64,000 nt of DNA from Bacteroidota bacterium (GTDB lineage Bacteria; Bacteroidota; Rhodothermia; Rhodothermales; Bin80), in contig JAPOTS010000136.1 in the NCBI GenBank assembly GCA_026709065.1, forward strand, positions 1 to 64,000. Reading direction: 5' to 3'. Made by a program: the position numbers and the translations under genes. The notes below the pieces were generated by a model. The model was not told where the DNA came from. It ran no database searches and saw nothing but the letters and a program-made list of their open reading frames with translations. Positions 28,794 through 39,048 of the stretch are shown here, in pieces (the stretch's first letter is position 1; every line of letters starts with the position of its first letter).

Positions 28794-29674
28794 GTGATTC
28801 TCGTCTCAAAGTGTGGATTTTAGCCACACGCCCGAAGACGCTCACGGTTGCAATTGCTCCTATCATTGTTGCTTCAGCAATGGCATGGGAGGATGCGGGG
28901 TTTCATTTAGGTGCGTTTATTGTGTGTATCTTATGTGCGGTTCTGATCACCATAGGCACAAATTTTTGCAACGATTATTCTGATTATATCAGGGGTGCTG
29001 ATACAGAGCATCGTAGAGGACCAACACGCGTAACTCAGGCAGGTTTAATTCATCCACACCATCTTCAATCTGCTACGATCGTGGTTTTTCTGATGGCTAC
29101 CTTATTAGGATATTATCTCATAGATCGCGGAGGGATTTCAATACTTATCATCGGGATTGCCTCAATCCTTTCGGGCATCTTATATACTGCAGGGCCTTGG
29201 CCATACGGATATAAAGGTTATGGTGATATTTTTGTGTTGATCTTTTTTGGCCCTGTTGCTGTTGGAGGTGCCTATTATGTCCAATCACTATCACTTCCAT
29301 CTTATGTATTGATTGCTGGTTTTGCGACCGGCCTATTGGCATCTGCTGTGTTAGTCATTAATAATGTTCGTGATATAGAGGAAGATCGAATTGCAGATAA
29401 AAAGACATTAGTTGTTCGGTTTGGTAGAAAATTTGGAGTATGTTTATGGATTGCTTATGTAACGGTTGCAACATGCATCCCTTTAGTGCTTATTGGTATT
29501 AAAGGAGAGCATGTATGGGCAGGACTATCTGCTCTGATTCTATTGCCTGCCGTCTGGATAGTCTACAAGCTGATGAAAGAGAAAGAGGCTTCAAAATTGA
29601 ACCCGCTGTTAGGTCAAACGGCAGGTTTACTTCTTCTTCACAGCATAATTTTCTCTATCGGGTGGATTGTGTAA
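28790..29674 (+). CDS. menA: 1,4-dihydroxy-2-naphthoate polyprenyltransferase
   Basis: UbiA-family membrane prenyltransferase of 294 aa that attaches the isoprenoid chain to dihydroxynaphthoate. It has about eight or nine membrane segments and the two Asp-rich motifs, [14 protein letters not shown] in the first and [14 protein letters not shown] in the second. The N-terminus [15 protein letters not shown] is typical of MenA. It overlaps menB by 4 bp. Confidence 0.95.
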   Translation: MSDSRLKVWILATRPKTLTVAIAPIIVASAMAWEDAGFHLGAFIVCILCAVLITIGTNFCNDYSDYIRGADTEHRRGPTRVTQAGLIHPHHLQSATIVVFLMATLLGYYLIDRGGISILIIGIASILSGILYTAGPWPYGYKGYGDIFVLIFFGPVAVGGAYYVQSLSLPSYVLIAGFATGLLASAVLVINNVRDIEEDRIADKKTLVVRFGRKFGVCLWIAYVTVATCIPLVLIGIKGEHVWAGLSALILLPAVWIVYKLMKEKEASKLNPLLGQTAGLLLLHSIIFSIGWIV

Positions 29675-29716
29675 CTGATCTGGGTTGTTTGATTGCTTAG
29701 ACAGGCAAGATTGAGT

Positions 29717-29744
29717 GAAAACCTCACTTAGCTTTTAGGTTTTC
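29717..29744. terminator. Inverted repeat between convergent menA and ricT (possible terminator)
   Basis: GAAAACCT (29717-29724) and AGGTTTTC (29737-29744) form an 8-bp stem with a 12-base loop. One arm lies inside the last codons of the ricT gene. The A/T-rich arm ends could serve as U-tracts in both directions. The position between convergent genes supports the idea. Confidence 0.35.
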
Positions 29745-30720
29745 TTCGCTTCCTTGACATTCGTTGTCCACCATAAGGGCGTGACTTAATTTTTTTCACA
29801 TCGGATAACTCAAATTCTTTGACCAGATCATTGTCAAGAATTACTTTAACCGTTCGTTCAAAAATATTCACTCCAATGACACCTCCATTTCCATCAACCG
29901 TACCTACAATTGTTCCTTTACGCGGAAATTTTTTGAGAATTCTCATGTACTGTTCAAGCTCATAATTCAAGCAACATTTAAGTTGACCACAGCGCCCAAC
30001 GAGTCGCTCAGTCTTGAATGGTAAATGCATTTTTCTTGCGGCAGACGCTGACACGGGAGGAATTTGACGCATCCATGACGAACAACAAAGTTCACGGCCA
30101 CAGACCCCGAGTCCACCGACTCTGGATGCTTCTTCACGTGGGTTGAGACGCAAAAATTCTACTCTTGATGAAAATCGCCGACACAGCTCGCTAATGACTG
30201 GTTTTAAGCTCACGCTTGATGATGTAGTATAAAAAATAGTAAGTCTCTTACGATCAAATTGCCATTCGGTATCAACGAGTTTCAGAGGAAGTTGCCTTAG
30301 ATTAATAGAAGCTTTTGCAACAACAAGGGCATCTTTTTCAGCTTCTTGGTTTTCGTGATAGATTCTGCGGTCATTTGAGGAAGCAATGCGCAGAATCTGA
30401 CCATAGTTTAAATGATTGCGAGCCCGGATATGGACGAGTTCACCTGTGAGTGCGACCTTTCCATAATCTAAGCCTCGCTGAGCAGATACGATGATTTCAT
30501 CACCTGCACGGATAGGCAGATTACGCGTGTTTTGATATACTTTTCTGCGACGGGCTTTGAAGGAGACTTCTACTAAATCGCAGTGATCGTAATTTCCTGC
30601 TTTACTAGATTCAGGAAGCCAATCAAAAATTTGGACAGATGGACAACTATCATTGCATCCTCCATAGCCTCCAAGTGAGCCTCCACTACAACCACACGAA
30701 CCATTTGAGCCACACGACAT
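29728..30720 (-). CDS. ricT: PSP1 domain protein, RicT/YaaT family
   Basis: Soluble protein of about 330 aa. The N-terminus is Cys- and Gly-rich (MSCGSNGSCGCSGGSLGGYG). The PSP1 domain has the paired-Cys motifs GVCGRELCCSSWM and CGQLKCCLNYEL. In Bacillus the homologue YaaT/RicT is part of an iron-sulfur complex affecting RNase Y and phosphorelay. No RicA or RicF gene is visible. The frame reaches 30732, but the ATG at 30720 gives the MSCG start seen in relatives. It lies just downstream of holB, the same neighbour as in Firmicutes. The function here is not established. Confidence 0.88.
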   Translation of the reverse strand: MSCGSNGSCGCSGGSLGGYGGCNDSCPSVQIFDWLPESSKAGNYDHCDLVEVSFKARRRKVYQNTRNLPIRAGDEIIVSAQRGLDYGKVALTGELVHIRARNHLNYGQILRIASSNDRRIYHENQEAEKDALVVAKASINLRQLPLKLVDTEWQFDRKRLTIFYTTSSSVSLKPVISELCRRFSSRVEFLRLNPREEASRVGGLGVCGRELCCSSWMRQIPPVSASAARKMHLPFKTERLVGRCGQLKCCLNYELEQYMRILKKFPRKGTIVGTVDGNGGVIGVNIFERTVKVILDNDLVKEFELSDVKKIKSRPYGGQRMSRKRRKPKS

Positions 30721-30783
30721 AAGAAATATCAATTTAATTTAGAATTAAGCGGTGAAAACGAAATGTGAACCAGAACGTTCGTT

Positions 30784-31950
30784 TTACTCATGAATGCGGG
30801 TCGTCAAAGGAATGTAGAGTTGATGGTTGTGGGAAGACCGCATGGCTTCCCCAAGGCTGAATGATAAATTGATTAAAAGTAATGTTGTATTCACATTTGA
30901 TTCAGTAAGTTCAAGGGCTTCTTCGGTCAGTTGTGACATTGCATCTAAGTCGGCTGTATGAAGATTTTGGCAGAACTTAGAAATTTGTGTTTTCTGATCA
31001 ATATTTGTAATCGGTGCGTCGTCACCCAAAGTTTTGTATAGTGTAACATCTCTGATCCAACTCAGCATAAGCCTGAGTATATTCCTCAGATTATCTCGAC
31101 TCGTCTTACTAATTTCTTTAATCAGGCTCAATTGCTCATTAATTTTGCGTGAAAATGAAAAACGTAGGAAGGTTAAGACTTGTTCTCGATTATATTTGAG
31201 TTCATCACTCTGGCCAAGTTGTAACGCCCGCATGTAGGATCCTTGGCACATCTGCGATACGATGTCAGCGAGGTCATCGGGCACTTCATTACGCGCTAAC
31301 AATGTTTGTTTAATTTCATGGGCAGATAAATTTTCAAATCTTACATGTTGACAGCGGGATAAGATGGTAGGTAAGAGTGCTTCTTTCCGAGAGGTCGTTA
31401 AGATAAAAACAGTATCGGGTCCAGGTTCTTCAAGAAGTTTGAGAAAGCTATTGGCGGCCCGTTCATGAATGGTATCAATGTCGGTGATTATCGCAATGAG
31501 GTATTGCCCCATTGATGGTCGCATGATCATTTTTGACCGAAGATCCAAATTGATTCGTTCAACAGAATAGGCGGCTTGTTTGAGTTGCGTTGAGGATGCT
31601 TTGTTAGATTCCAAGTTCGGAGCGCGAACAAAGTCAACGGCAGCATAAGGGTTCTTGGCAAGAAGTTCAATCCTCCGATTCACGTCTTCGGGTTTAGCAT
31701 CACTGGGTTGAGGGATCAAGAAATGAATATCAGGGTGTTGTAATTCTTGGGCTTGTGCACAAAATGAGCAGGGGGGTGTTCTATCGCATCCTTTGCATTG
31801 CAAGGCTTGGGCAAATGCGATCGCAGCTGCCCTTTTGCCAGTACCATCTAGACCGTGAAATAGATACGCATGTGCAACATGACCAGAATCAACCGCAGTT
31901 TTGAGTAAGTCAACCACTCTTCTTTGCCCTATGATACGATCCCAAAACAT
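30784..31950 (-). CDS. holB: DNA polymerase III delta' subunit (clamp loader)
   Basis: AAA+ clamp-loader subunit of about 388 aa. N-terminal FWDRIIGQRRVVDLLKTAV, an altered P-loop HGLDGTGKRAAA, a Zn-binding cluster (CKGCDRTPPCSFC), and the LLEEPGPDTVFILTTS and LPTILSRCQ stretches shared by delta' and DnaX. The lack of a long C-terminal region separates it from DnaX. The frame reaches 31998, but the ATG at 31950 (MFWDRIIGQ) is chosen. It is 63 bp upstream of ricT in the same direction. Confidence 0.88.
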   Translation of the reverse strand: MFWDRIIGQRRVVDLLKTAVDSGHVAHAYLFHGLDGTGKRAAAIAFAQALQCKGCDRTPPCSFCAQAQELQHPDIHFLIPQPSDAKPEDVNRRIELLAKNPYAAVDFVRAPNLESNKASSTQLKQAAYSVERINLDLRSKMIMRPSMGQYLIAIITDIDTIHERAANSFLKLLEEPGPDTVFILTTSRKEALLPTILSRCQHVRFENLSAHEIKQTLLARNEVPDDLADIVSQMCQGSYMRALQLGQSDELKYNREQVLTFLRFSFSRKINEQLSLIKEISKTSRDNLRNILRLMLSWIRDVTLYKTLGDDAPITNIDQKTQISKFCQNLHTADLDAMSQLTEEALELTESNVNTTLLLINLSFSLGEAMRSSHNHQLYIPLTTRIHE

Positions 31951-32031
31951 ATAATTTAAATTTCTTGTAACTATCAGCACTACGACAGCAATGTGCAACC
32001 AGATTCAATTATCTCCGTTTCAATGGCGGAT

Positions 32032-32105
32032 GGCGTGGTAGCTCAGTTGGTTAGAGCGTGCGACTCATAATCGCAAGGTCGAGAGTTCAAGTCTCTCTCA
32101 CGCCA
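32032..32105 (+). tRNA. tRNA-Met (anticodon CAT)
   Basis: A 74-base cloverleaf: acceptor GGCGTGG pairs with TCACGCC (last pair G-T), D arm GCTCAGTTGGTTAGAGC, anticodon stem TGCGA/TCGCA with loop CTCATAA (anticodon 32066-32068), and T arm GAGAG TTCAAGT CTCTC. The 3' CCA is not encoded. The first base pair is G-C, so it is not the initiator tRNA. Elongator Met is favoured. The lysidine-modified Ile-CAT tRNA is the alternative. Confidence 0.93.
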
Positions 32106-32169
32106 CTTTCGTGGAGTTCGCATCTTTGATCTCATTAATTTAGGAAATTTTTGAGATCATATTCTATCC

Positions 32170-32595
32170 TCAGAGCTGATTATCCAATAATTCGTTGATC
32201 ATATCTTCGTGGTCAGGTCTCACAAGAGCAAGGATTGCGTGGTGCGGGATGATGACATATTTTTTGTGTTTGTAGGTAAATTCAATTGCATCATTGCGCT
32301 GATAGAAGGCGAGATCTCCAATCGTAGCTTCAAGAGGTAGATAACGCCCAACTCGTTTAGGCTCTGTCCAAGGTTCGTCATCGGAATAGTCAGGATTTGG
32401 AATGAGATGGCCAGGTCCGACTTGTTTGACTTGACCTGACCCGATTCTATCGCGCTCAGCTACCGATGCTGGGAGCAATAAACCAGACTCGGTCTGTTGC
32501 TCTCCAACATTAGGTTCAATGAGTACTCGATCACCTACAATAATTAACTCTGGCATAAGTTCAAGGTCATGATGATTTGGCAGTGCTTGGTTCAC
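32170..32595 (-). CDS. GroES-like co-chaperone
   Basis: Protein of 141 aa with the Cpn10 fold features: ELIIVGDRVLIEP at the start, ESGLLLPASVAERDRIGSGQ as the mobile-loop region and GPG after it, then DLAFYQRNDAIEFTYKHKKY near the end. It is longer than GroES (about 95 aa) because of a proline/acidic insert (PNPDYSDDEPWTEPKR). No GroEL gene is adjacent, so this is probably a second, divergent GroES-type protein. The start overlaps the upstream symporter gene by 29 bp. Confidence 0.83.
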   Translation of the reverse strand: MNQALPNHHDLELMPELIIVGDRVLIEPNVGEQQTESGLLLPASVAERDRIGSGQVKQVGPGHLIPNPDYSDDEPWTEPKRVGRYLPLEATIGDLAFYQRNDAIEFTYKHKKYVIIPHHAILALVRPDHEDMINELLDNQL

Positions 32596-34366
32596 TAAAT
32601 GTCTGGGAGAGATAGATCGTTGAACCTGCAGCGATCAGTAACATGACAACACCCGATAGGATATTTCCTAAGATCAGATAACCGACAGCAAATAAAGATG
32701 AATAAACTAAAGCAACTCCAGTTCCCCATTGAAATGCCATGCTTCTGATAGAAGCGTCGGCGGTCACATCTGGATGGAGTGATGCAATGGGGTACCATCC
32801 GGGTCCAGCGGGGCGTACGAGGGTATAAAATTTTGAAAGAGTCGTTTGATCCGTTGGTTTAGTCACAAATGTAACAATGAGCCATAGAGCAGTTGTTACG
32901 CCTACGACTACAAATAAATTAGAGGGGAAGGGCTCTTGAATTCCGGGCACTGGAACTCCTAATAGCGTCAATAGCACCAATACAATGGGAGATAGTGTTG
33001 CTACAAGTTCACTCCAAGCGTTGATTCTCCACCAATACCATCTTAGAATTAGCACCGTTCCAAGTCCTGCAGACGCGGTAATGATTAAGGCCCATGCTTG
33101 ACTAATTGATTCCAGTTGTGTGGCAAGAAGGATACTGAGAAGAGCCACAATAAAGGTAAGAATGCGTGATATCAGCACATAATGTCGCTCCTCCTTGTCA
33201 GTCTGAATAAATCTTCGCCAGAAATCATTCATTAGATAGGAAACGCCCCAATTAAGTTGAGTTGAGATCGTACTCATAAATGCAGCTAAAAATGCGGCAA
33301 ATACCACTCCGAGTAATCCTACAGGGAGTACATCTCTCATGACCATGATAAACCCTTCACGAGAATGAGTAAGATCGGGATATAAGACTACAGATGCCAA
33401 AGCAACGATAATCCAGGGCCATGGGCGAATGCAGTAATGAGCGATTGTAAATAAAAGGGCAGAAAAGGTCGCATCCCGCTCGCTTGCAGTTCCCATCATC
33501 CTCTGTGCACTATAACCACCTCCCCCTGGTTCAGAACCAGGATACCAGCTACTCCACCATTGAATCCCAATAAAAGCTATGAATGCTGGAATTGATAACG
33601 CAAACATTGCCGCAGTTGTCGGCGCATCACCGAGCGTTGGAAAAAACTGAAATGTTTCAGCGGGCAATTGGGACCTGAGCCCAGAAATTCCGCCTATCTC
33701 CGGAAGGCGGAGAACAAAAAATGCCATCAAAATTGATCCCGCCATCGCAAGGACAAATTGCAAGACATCAGTGACTGCGACTCCCCATAGCCCAGACAGG
33801 AGGGCGAAAATAGACACGGCAATAACTAGAAGGCTTACAACAACCAAGGCAGCACTCATTGTGAATCCACCAACTGTAAAAGAAGTTTGTCCAAAAATTG
33901 TTAAGTCTGGCCACAATACATGGATAGCAGTTTCCATCGCAAGTGACACCCAGCCAATAATGATGATATTTAGGAAAAGTCCGAAATACACTGCCTTGAT
34001 CCCACGGAGCACTGCTGCAGCAGGGCCAGAATAACGAACCTCAACAAATTCAACATCAGTTTGAATTCCACAGCGTCGCCATAGTCTGGCAAAAAAGAAC
34101 ACGGTGAGCATTCCACCCAGGGCAAAGTTCCACCATATCCAATTGCCAGCAATTCCATTTTCGGCAACGAGTTCAGTGACAGCCATTGGGGTATCGGCGG
34201 CAAAAGTCGTTGCAACCATACTTACCCCTGCCAGCCACCATGACATCCTCCGTCCACTGAGAAAAAATTCAGAGGTATTAAGTCCTGCCCGTTTAGAATA
34301 GTAGATGGCTATTCCAGAGACAAACAAAAAGTAAATTCCAATAATGATCCAGTCAACTAAAGCCAT
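32567..34366 (-). CDS. Sodium:solute symporter (SSS family)
   Basis: Integral membrane transporter of 599 aa with about 13 hydrophobic segments. The N-terminal WIIIGIYFLFVSGIAIYYSK and FFLSGRRMSWWLAGVSMVAT match the SSS family. GGLWGVA-like ALLSGLWGVAVTDVLQF and AFLAAFMSTISTQLNWGVSY carry the usual helix signatures. The solute cannot be determined (sugar, amino acid or nucleoside). It overlaps the GroES-like gene downstream and diverges from parC across a 432-bp gap. Confidence 0.9.
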   Translation of the reverse strand: MALVDWIIIGIYFLFVSGIAIYYSKRAGLNTSEFFLSGRRMSWWLAGVSMVATTFAADTPMAVTELVAENGIAGNWIWWNFALGGMLTVFFFARLWRRCGIQTDVEFVEVRYSGPAAAVLRGIKAVYFGLFLNIIIIGWVSLAMETAIHVLWPDLTIFGQTSFTVGGFTMSAALVVVSLLVIAVSIFALLSGLWGVAVTDVLQFVLAMAGSILMAFFVLRLPEIGGISGLRSQLPAETFQFFPTLGDAPTTAAMFALSIPAFIAFIGIQWWSSWYPGSEPGGGGYSAQRMMGTASERDATFSALLFTIAHYCIRPWPWIIVALASVVLYPDLTHSREGFIMVMRDVLPVGLLGVVFAAFLAAFMSTISTQLNWGVSYLMNDFWRRFIQTDKEERHYVLISRILTFIVALLSILLATQLESISQAWALIITASAGLGTVLILRWYWWRINAWSELVATLSPIVLVLLTLLGVPVPGIQEPFPSNLFVVVGVTTALWLIVTFVTKPTDQTTLSKFYTLVRPAGPGWYPIASLHPDVTADASIRSMAFQWGTGVALVYSSLFAVGYLILGNILSGVVMLLIAAGSTIYLSQTFSEPSTAKSS

Positions 34367-34798
34367 GTCACTGTAGGTTTTGAACTATGAAGATACTCTA
34401 TATTTTTCAAATAACGATCATTCCCAAAATATGCTATCGTGTGAGTAAAATAATGTTTTAAGAATTAATTGTTGAGTTCGTGACACCACTGACGAGTCTC
34501 TAATCGGTAATCTTTTCCGTCGCAGAATCTCCCAGTAAGCTATTTAATGATGACGAGTAAAATCACCCAATCCTAGTAAATTAAAGAGAAATTTATTGCA
34601 TAAATGTGACACTTTCGTATTAAATTTAATAAAATACTTGTCAGTTGTCTAAGTTCAACAACTTAGCATTGTTAACCAACGATGTCTACAACATTACCTA
34701 TGACTCCTAATCCTTATGAAACCAAGCATTCAAGTTTCATGATGAATCTACTTAATATATGGATCAACAAAATCAGTGTTTTGGCTAGATAATTCAGT
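34367..34798. other. Intergenic, 432 bp; divergent control region with an inverted repeat
   Basis: AT-rich region between divergent symporter and parC genes. CTAAGTT (34649-34655) and AACTTAG (34660-34666) form a 7-bp inverted repeat with a 4-base loop about 130 bases before parC. It may be a regulatory hairpin or operator. No promoter consensus is clear. Confidence 0.4.
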
Positions 34799-37129
34799 AT
34801 GTCTGATCAAACGAACGGTCATATAGAAGAGGCGGCGCTCCATGACATTACAAACTCAAGGTATTTGAATTATGCCTTATCCGTCATAACCAGTCGTGCA
34901 CTTCCCGATATTCGCGATGGATTAAAGCCAGTTCAGCGGCGAATTCTATATTCCATGTTCGCGAGTCTACGATTGTATCCCGATGCAAGGTATAGAAAAA
35001 GTGCTACGATCGTCGGAGATACGATGGGGAAGTATCATCCCCATGGAGATAATGCGATCTACGATGCAATGGCTCGGATGGCCCAGTCATTCTCACTACG
35101 TGACCCACTTGTAGATGGGCATGGAAATTTTGGATCAATTGATGGAGATAAACCTGCGGCAATGCGGTATACCGAAGCGAAACTTTTACCGTTGGCTATG
35201 TCGCTTCTTGAAGAGCTCCGTCAAAATACAGTGGCATTTAGACCAAATTTTGATGCCACATTATCTGAACCTGTGGTCCTACCTGCACAAATTCCTAACT
35301 TACTCGTCAATGGTGCAACCGGTATTGCGGTTGGAATGGCAACCAGTATTCCTCCACATAACCTCGGAGAGGTTCTTAGCTCTGCTATCTCAATGGTAGA
35401 TTCTCTTCTAAGAAAATCAAATCACACTTGGCCATCCAACGCAATCCATCGTTTGCTTGATAGGTATATCCAAGGGCCTGATTTCCCAACAGGTGGCAAA
35501 ATGATCAATTCCAGAGAGGAATTACATCAGATCTATAACAACGGAGAAGGGACAATTATTGTTCAGGGAACTTATAAGGTTGAACGTAAATCTAAGGTGA
35601 TTATTACCTCAATTCCCTATGCGATCAATAAAGGGGATCTAGTTGAAAAAATCGCCAATCATATTGCAGGTGGGAAGGTTCCACAACTTATAGACATCCG
35701 AGATGAATCAACTGATGATACTCGAATCGTATTGGACTTAAAGCGGGGGGCTAATATTGAGGCTGCAATGGGGTATCTCTTTAAGTATACCCCTTTACAA
35801 TCAAGATTTCATGTCAATCTTACCTGTCTTCTTCCAACATCGAAGCCTGATATTTGTGAGCCTAAACGAATCAACCTGCAGGAAGCTCTGGAGCATTTTC
35901 TGGAATTTCGTCTTGAGGTTGTCACCAGAAGGCTTCGCCATGAATTGGACCAGTTGGAGGAGCGGATCCATATCCTTGATGGGTTTGAGATGATTTTTGA
36001 TGCTTTAGATGACGCGATCAAGATCATTCGATCATCCAGAAATCGAGCAGATAGCGCGCAACGATTACGTCATAGGTTTCTCCTCTCTGAGCCACAAGTG
36101 AATGCAATTCTTGACACAAGGCTCTATAAACTATCTCAGATTGAGATTGATAGCGTTCGCGAAGAGCTTGAAGTCAAGAGAATTCGCGCCAAAGAAATAC
36201 GTAAACTCTTAAATGATGAGCTTGCACGGTGGAAAGTCGTTCGTCAGGAACTCAAAGACATCAAACAGCAGTTTTCAACCCCTCGGCGTACCTTAATTGG
36301 GTCAGAAGACGATCGTTCATATGAATTTTCAGAAGAGGACTTTATCGTAGATGAAGATACAGTCGTCATCATAACACGCGCGGGATGGATCAAAAGACAG
36401 GGATCGTATTCTGAGTTACAATCTATACGGGTGAGAGAGGGAGATGAGGTTGGATGGGTTCTCGGTGCAGGAACGCGCTCCACGCTGGTTTTATGGACGA
36501 ACTATGGGCGGGCTTACACGATACGAGTCAACGATATTGTGGCCACGACTGGTCATGGTATTCCGATGCAGAAACTGTTTGATTTCAGTGATAAAGAGCG
36601 GGTGATAGGTGCCATTCCTTGTGATCCTAGAATTGTTCGTTCGGCCGAAAATATAGAAAACAAAGAAGATCTGGGATTCGTCATTGGTGTGACAGCCAAG
36701 TCATTGACACATCAGCAACCCTTAAAAATGTTTTCCGAAGTATCAACTCGCAAAGGGAGAGCATTCATGCGGCTTTCAAAAAATGATGTGATTCTTGGTA
36801 TTTGGCCCGTAGCGGGAGATGATTTTGTATGCATGGCATCTAGAAAAGGGTATGTGATCATTTTTTCCACGATGGATGTTCCTGTTCGTGCAGGGCCATC
36901 AAAAGGGGTTATTGGAATGCGTCTGGATGATGATGACCAGTTGGTTGCCGCAATTGTGTCGGCAAATGTTCGAGATGGTGTGACAGTTCTTACATCGCGT
37001 GGACGCACTGAGACAATTCGTCGGACTAAGTATGAGAGCGTTCGCAGGGGTGGTAAAGGGAAAAAAATCATTCAACGAGGAGAGCTTAGTTCTACCGCTT
37101 TAGAACCAATCGTAATGCGGTTAACATGA
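34799..37129 (+). CDS. parC: DNA topoisomerase IV subunit A (GyrA/ParC family)
   Basis: Type IIA topoisomerase DNA-breaking subunit of 776 aa. The winged-helix region has [19 protein letters not shown] and the catalytic Tyr in [12 protein letters not shown] coiled-coil gate and a C-terminal beta-pinwheel follow ([20 protein letters not shown]). A degenerate GyrA box, RRGGKG, occurs only near the C-terminus. It is called ParC rather than GyrA because of its shorter length and the ParE-like partner. It overlaps parE by 4 bp. The residue at the position of E. coli GyrA Ser83 is Asn (GDNAIYD). Confidence 0.88.
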   Translation: MSDQTNGHIEEAALHDITNSRYLNYALSVITSRALPDIRDGLKPVQRRILYSMFASLRLYPDARYRKSATIVGDTMGKYHPHGDNAIYDAMARMAQSFSLRDPLVDGHGNFGSIDGDKPAAMRYTEAKLLPLAMSLLEELRQNTVAFRPNFDATLSEPVVLPAQIPNLLVNGATGIAVGMATSIPPHNLGEVLSSAISMVDSLLRKSNHTWPSNAIHRLLDRYIQGPDFPTGGKMINSREELHQIYNNGEGTIIVQGTYKVERKSKVIITSIPYAINKGDLVEKIANHIAGGKVPQLIDIRDESTDDTRIVLDLKRGANIEAAMGYLFKYTPLQSRFHVNLTCLLPTSKPDICEPKRINLQEALEHFLEFRLEVVTRRLRHELDQLEERIHILDGFEMIFDALDDAIKIIRSSRNRADSAQRLRHRFLLSEPQVNAILDTRLYKLSQIEIDSVREELEVKRIRAKEIRKLLNDELARWKVVRQELKDIKQQFSTPRRTLIGSEDDRSYEFSEEDFIVDEDTVVIITRAGWIKRQGSYSELQSIRVREGDEVGWVLGAGTRSTLVLWTNYGRAYTIRVNDIVATTGHGIPMQKLFDFSDKERVIGAIPCDPRIVRSAENIENKEDLGFVIGVTAKSLTHQQPLKMFSEVSTRKGRAFMRLSKNDVILGIWPVAGDDFVCMASRKGYVIIFSTMDVPVRAGPSKGVIGMRLDDDDQLVAAIVSANVRDGVTVLTSRGRTETIRRTKYESVRRGGKGKKIIQRGELSSTALEPIVMRLT

Positions 37130-39048
37130 GTTCGTATTCAGGATCAGATATTATTGTTTTAGAGGGACTAGAAGCGGTCCGAAAGCGTCCCGGTATGTAT
37201 ATAGGTGGAACTGGAAAGCCAGGGCTTCATCACTTGCTATGGGAAATTGTAGACAATGGGGTTGATGAAGCCGTCAATGGCTATGCAGATTGCATCAATG
37301 TGACACTCCATAAAGACGGCAAGAGCATAACAGTTCAGGATAATGGACGAGGAATTCCCGTCGATCCTCATCCAAAGAAAAACATTCCTGCGCTTGAAGT
37401 GATTTTAACGACCTTGCATTCTGGGGGAAAATTTGAAGGCGATCAGTATATCACATCTGGGGGGTTACATGGAGTCGGAGCTTCAGTTGTTAATGCATTG
37501 TCTGTAGAATTAGTTGCCCGAGTTCAGCGTGATGGATCCACCTATGAACAGCGATTTGAGCGGGGGATCCCCGTCAGTCAACTGATAGACCTCGAAAAAC
37601 GTACCCGATCTACAGGGACGCAGATTTATTTTGCACCTGATCCTGAAATCTTTGAATCAACCCAGTTTGATAGCAAACGCATCCTTGAGGAACTTGAGAT
37701 AAAAACCTATCTCAATCGGGGGTTGCGGATCATTTTTCGTGATGAAACTCAGGGGGAGACCGTTGAATTCGTTCACGATGGAGGGATCGTAGATTATCTG
37801 GGGCATTTAATTGAAGAAAACAAAACTCCCCCCGTACATCCAGAAGTGTTTTCGATTATTCAGGATACCTTAGAATCGTCTGTTCGTTTAGAAATTGCAC
37901 TTCAATGGACAGAGTCTACTAAGGAATGTATTAAGTCGTATGTGAATGGAATCCCAACTTGTGATGGTGGCACACATGAGCAAGGGTTTAAGGATGCCGT
38001 CAGAACTGCAGTACGCTCATGGATGGACACGCATAAGGTGATTCCCCGAGGGGTTGATGTAACATCTGATGATATTCGTGAGGGGCTTTTTGGTGTGATC
38101 AATATGTTCATGTCTGATCCCCAGTTTCAGGGGCAAACCAAAGATAAATTAAATAATCCATCGGCACGTTCATATGTCAACAGCTTGGTTCGTGTCGCCT
38201 TAGAACAGTTTCTTAATACTCATCCTTCAGCGAGCGATGCCATTGGAGCACGCGTACTTCAATCCGCAAGAGCGAGACAAGCGAGCAGAGCGGCTGCTAA
38301 GTCTGCCCGTTCAAAAGCGCGCCAGAAGAGACGTTTAACGCTCCCTGGTAAATTAGCTGACTGTTCGTCGATGGATCCTGCCGAAGGAGAACTTTTTATT
38401 GTTGAAGGAGATTCAGCAGGGGGATCCGCTAAACAAGGGAGAGATAGAAAAACCCAAGCCGTACTTCCATTGCGTGGAAAAGTCTTGAATGCAGAGCAAG
38501 CGACCGCAAGTAAACTGCGCAATAACACAGAACTGTCAAACGTCACCCAAGCACTTGGATGCGGTATGGGGGCTAATATTGAACCCGATAAGCTACGTTA
38601 CCACAAGGTGATACTTCTGATGGATGCAGATTCGGATGGACATCATATAGCGACATTAATGCTAACCTTTTTCTACAGGTATATGCGACCGCTCATTGAT
38701 CGGGGGCACATTTTTGTTGCGGAGCCTCCATTATACCGATTAGATGCGGGTAAGAAAACGTATTGGGCACTTGATGAAGCAGAAAAATCAGAAATTGAAG
38801 AGCGTCTACGCAAATCAAACTCGCGAATTAAGATTGATGTGCAACGGTTTAAGGGGCTTGGAGAAATGATGCCCCAAACGCTCAAAGAAACGACACTAGA
38901 TCCAGCAAAGCGCCGACTGCTGAAAGTCACTATCAATGAAAAAACACTTACAGAAAACACCATAGCTGGGCTCATGGGTAGAGATGCCTCCGTTCGTTAC
39001 CGCTTTATTATGGAGAATGCTCAAATGGCTGAGGATTTGGATGTATAG
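37126..39048 (+). CDS. parE: DNA topoisomerase IV subunit B (ParE)
   Basis: ATPase subunit of 640 aa. GHKL motifs: [26 protein letters not shown] and [15 protein letters not shown]. The Toprim domain has [20 protein letters not shown] and [16 protein letters not shown]. The C-terminal [20 protein letters not shown] is the ParE form. An Ala/Arg-rich stretch ([16 protein letters not shown], near residue 390) links transducer and Toprim domains. It follows parC with a 4-bp overlap, and its 3' end overlaps the convergent EamA gene by 41 bp. Confidence 0.9.
   Translation: MSSYSGSDIIVLEGLEAVRKRPGMYIGGTGKPGLHHLLWEIVDNGVDEAVNGYADCINVTLHKDGKSITVQDNGRGIPVDPHPKKNIPALEVILTTLHSGGKFEGDQYITSGGLHGVGASVVNALSVELVARVQRDGSTYEQRFERGIPVSQLIDLEKRTRSTGTQIYFAPDPEIFESTQFDSKRILEELEIKTYLNRGLRIIFRDETQGETVEFVHDGGIVDYLGHLIEENKTPPVHPEVFSIIQDTLESSVRLEIALQWTESTKECIKSYVNGIPTCDGGTHEQGFKDAVRTAVRSWMDTHKVIPRGVDVTSDDIREGLFGVINMFMSDPQFQGQTKDKLNNPSARSYVNSLVRVALEQFLNTHPSASDAIGARVLQSARARQASRAAAKSARSKARQKRRLTLPGKLADCSSMDPAEGELFIVEGDSAGGSAKQGRDRKTQAVLPLRGKVLNAEQATASKLRNNTELSNVTQALGCGMGANIEPDKLRYHKVILLMDADSDGHHIATLMLTFFYRYMRPLIDRGHIFVAEPPLYRLDAGKKTYWALDEAEKSEIEERLRKSNSRIKIDVQRFKGLGEMMPQTLKETTLDPAKRRLLKVTINEKTLTENTIAGLMGRDASVRYRFIMENAQMAEDLDV

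Noticed and set aside
32032-32105. Attachment site or integrated element at the tRNA
   Set aside because: No integrase, no direct repeat of the tRNA 3' end and normal housekeeping genes on both sides.
36712-37071. Minus-strand 119-aa frame inside parC
   Set aside because: It overlaps the conserved C-terminal pinwheel of ParC on the other strand; no motif.
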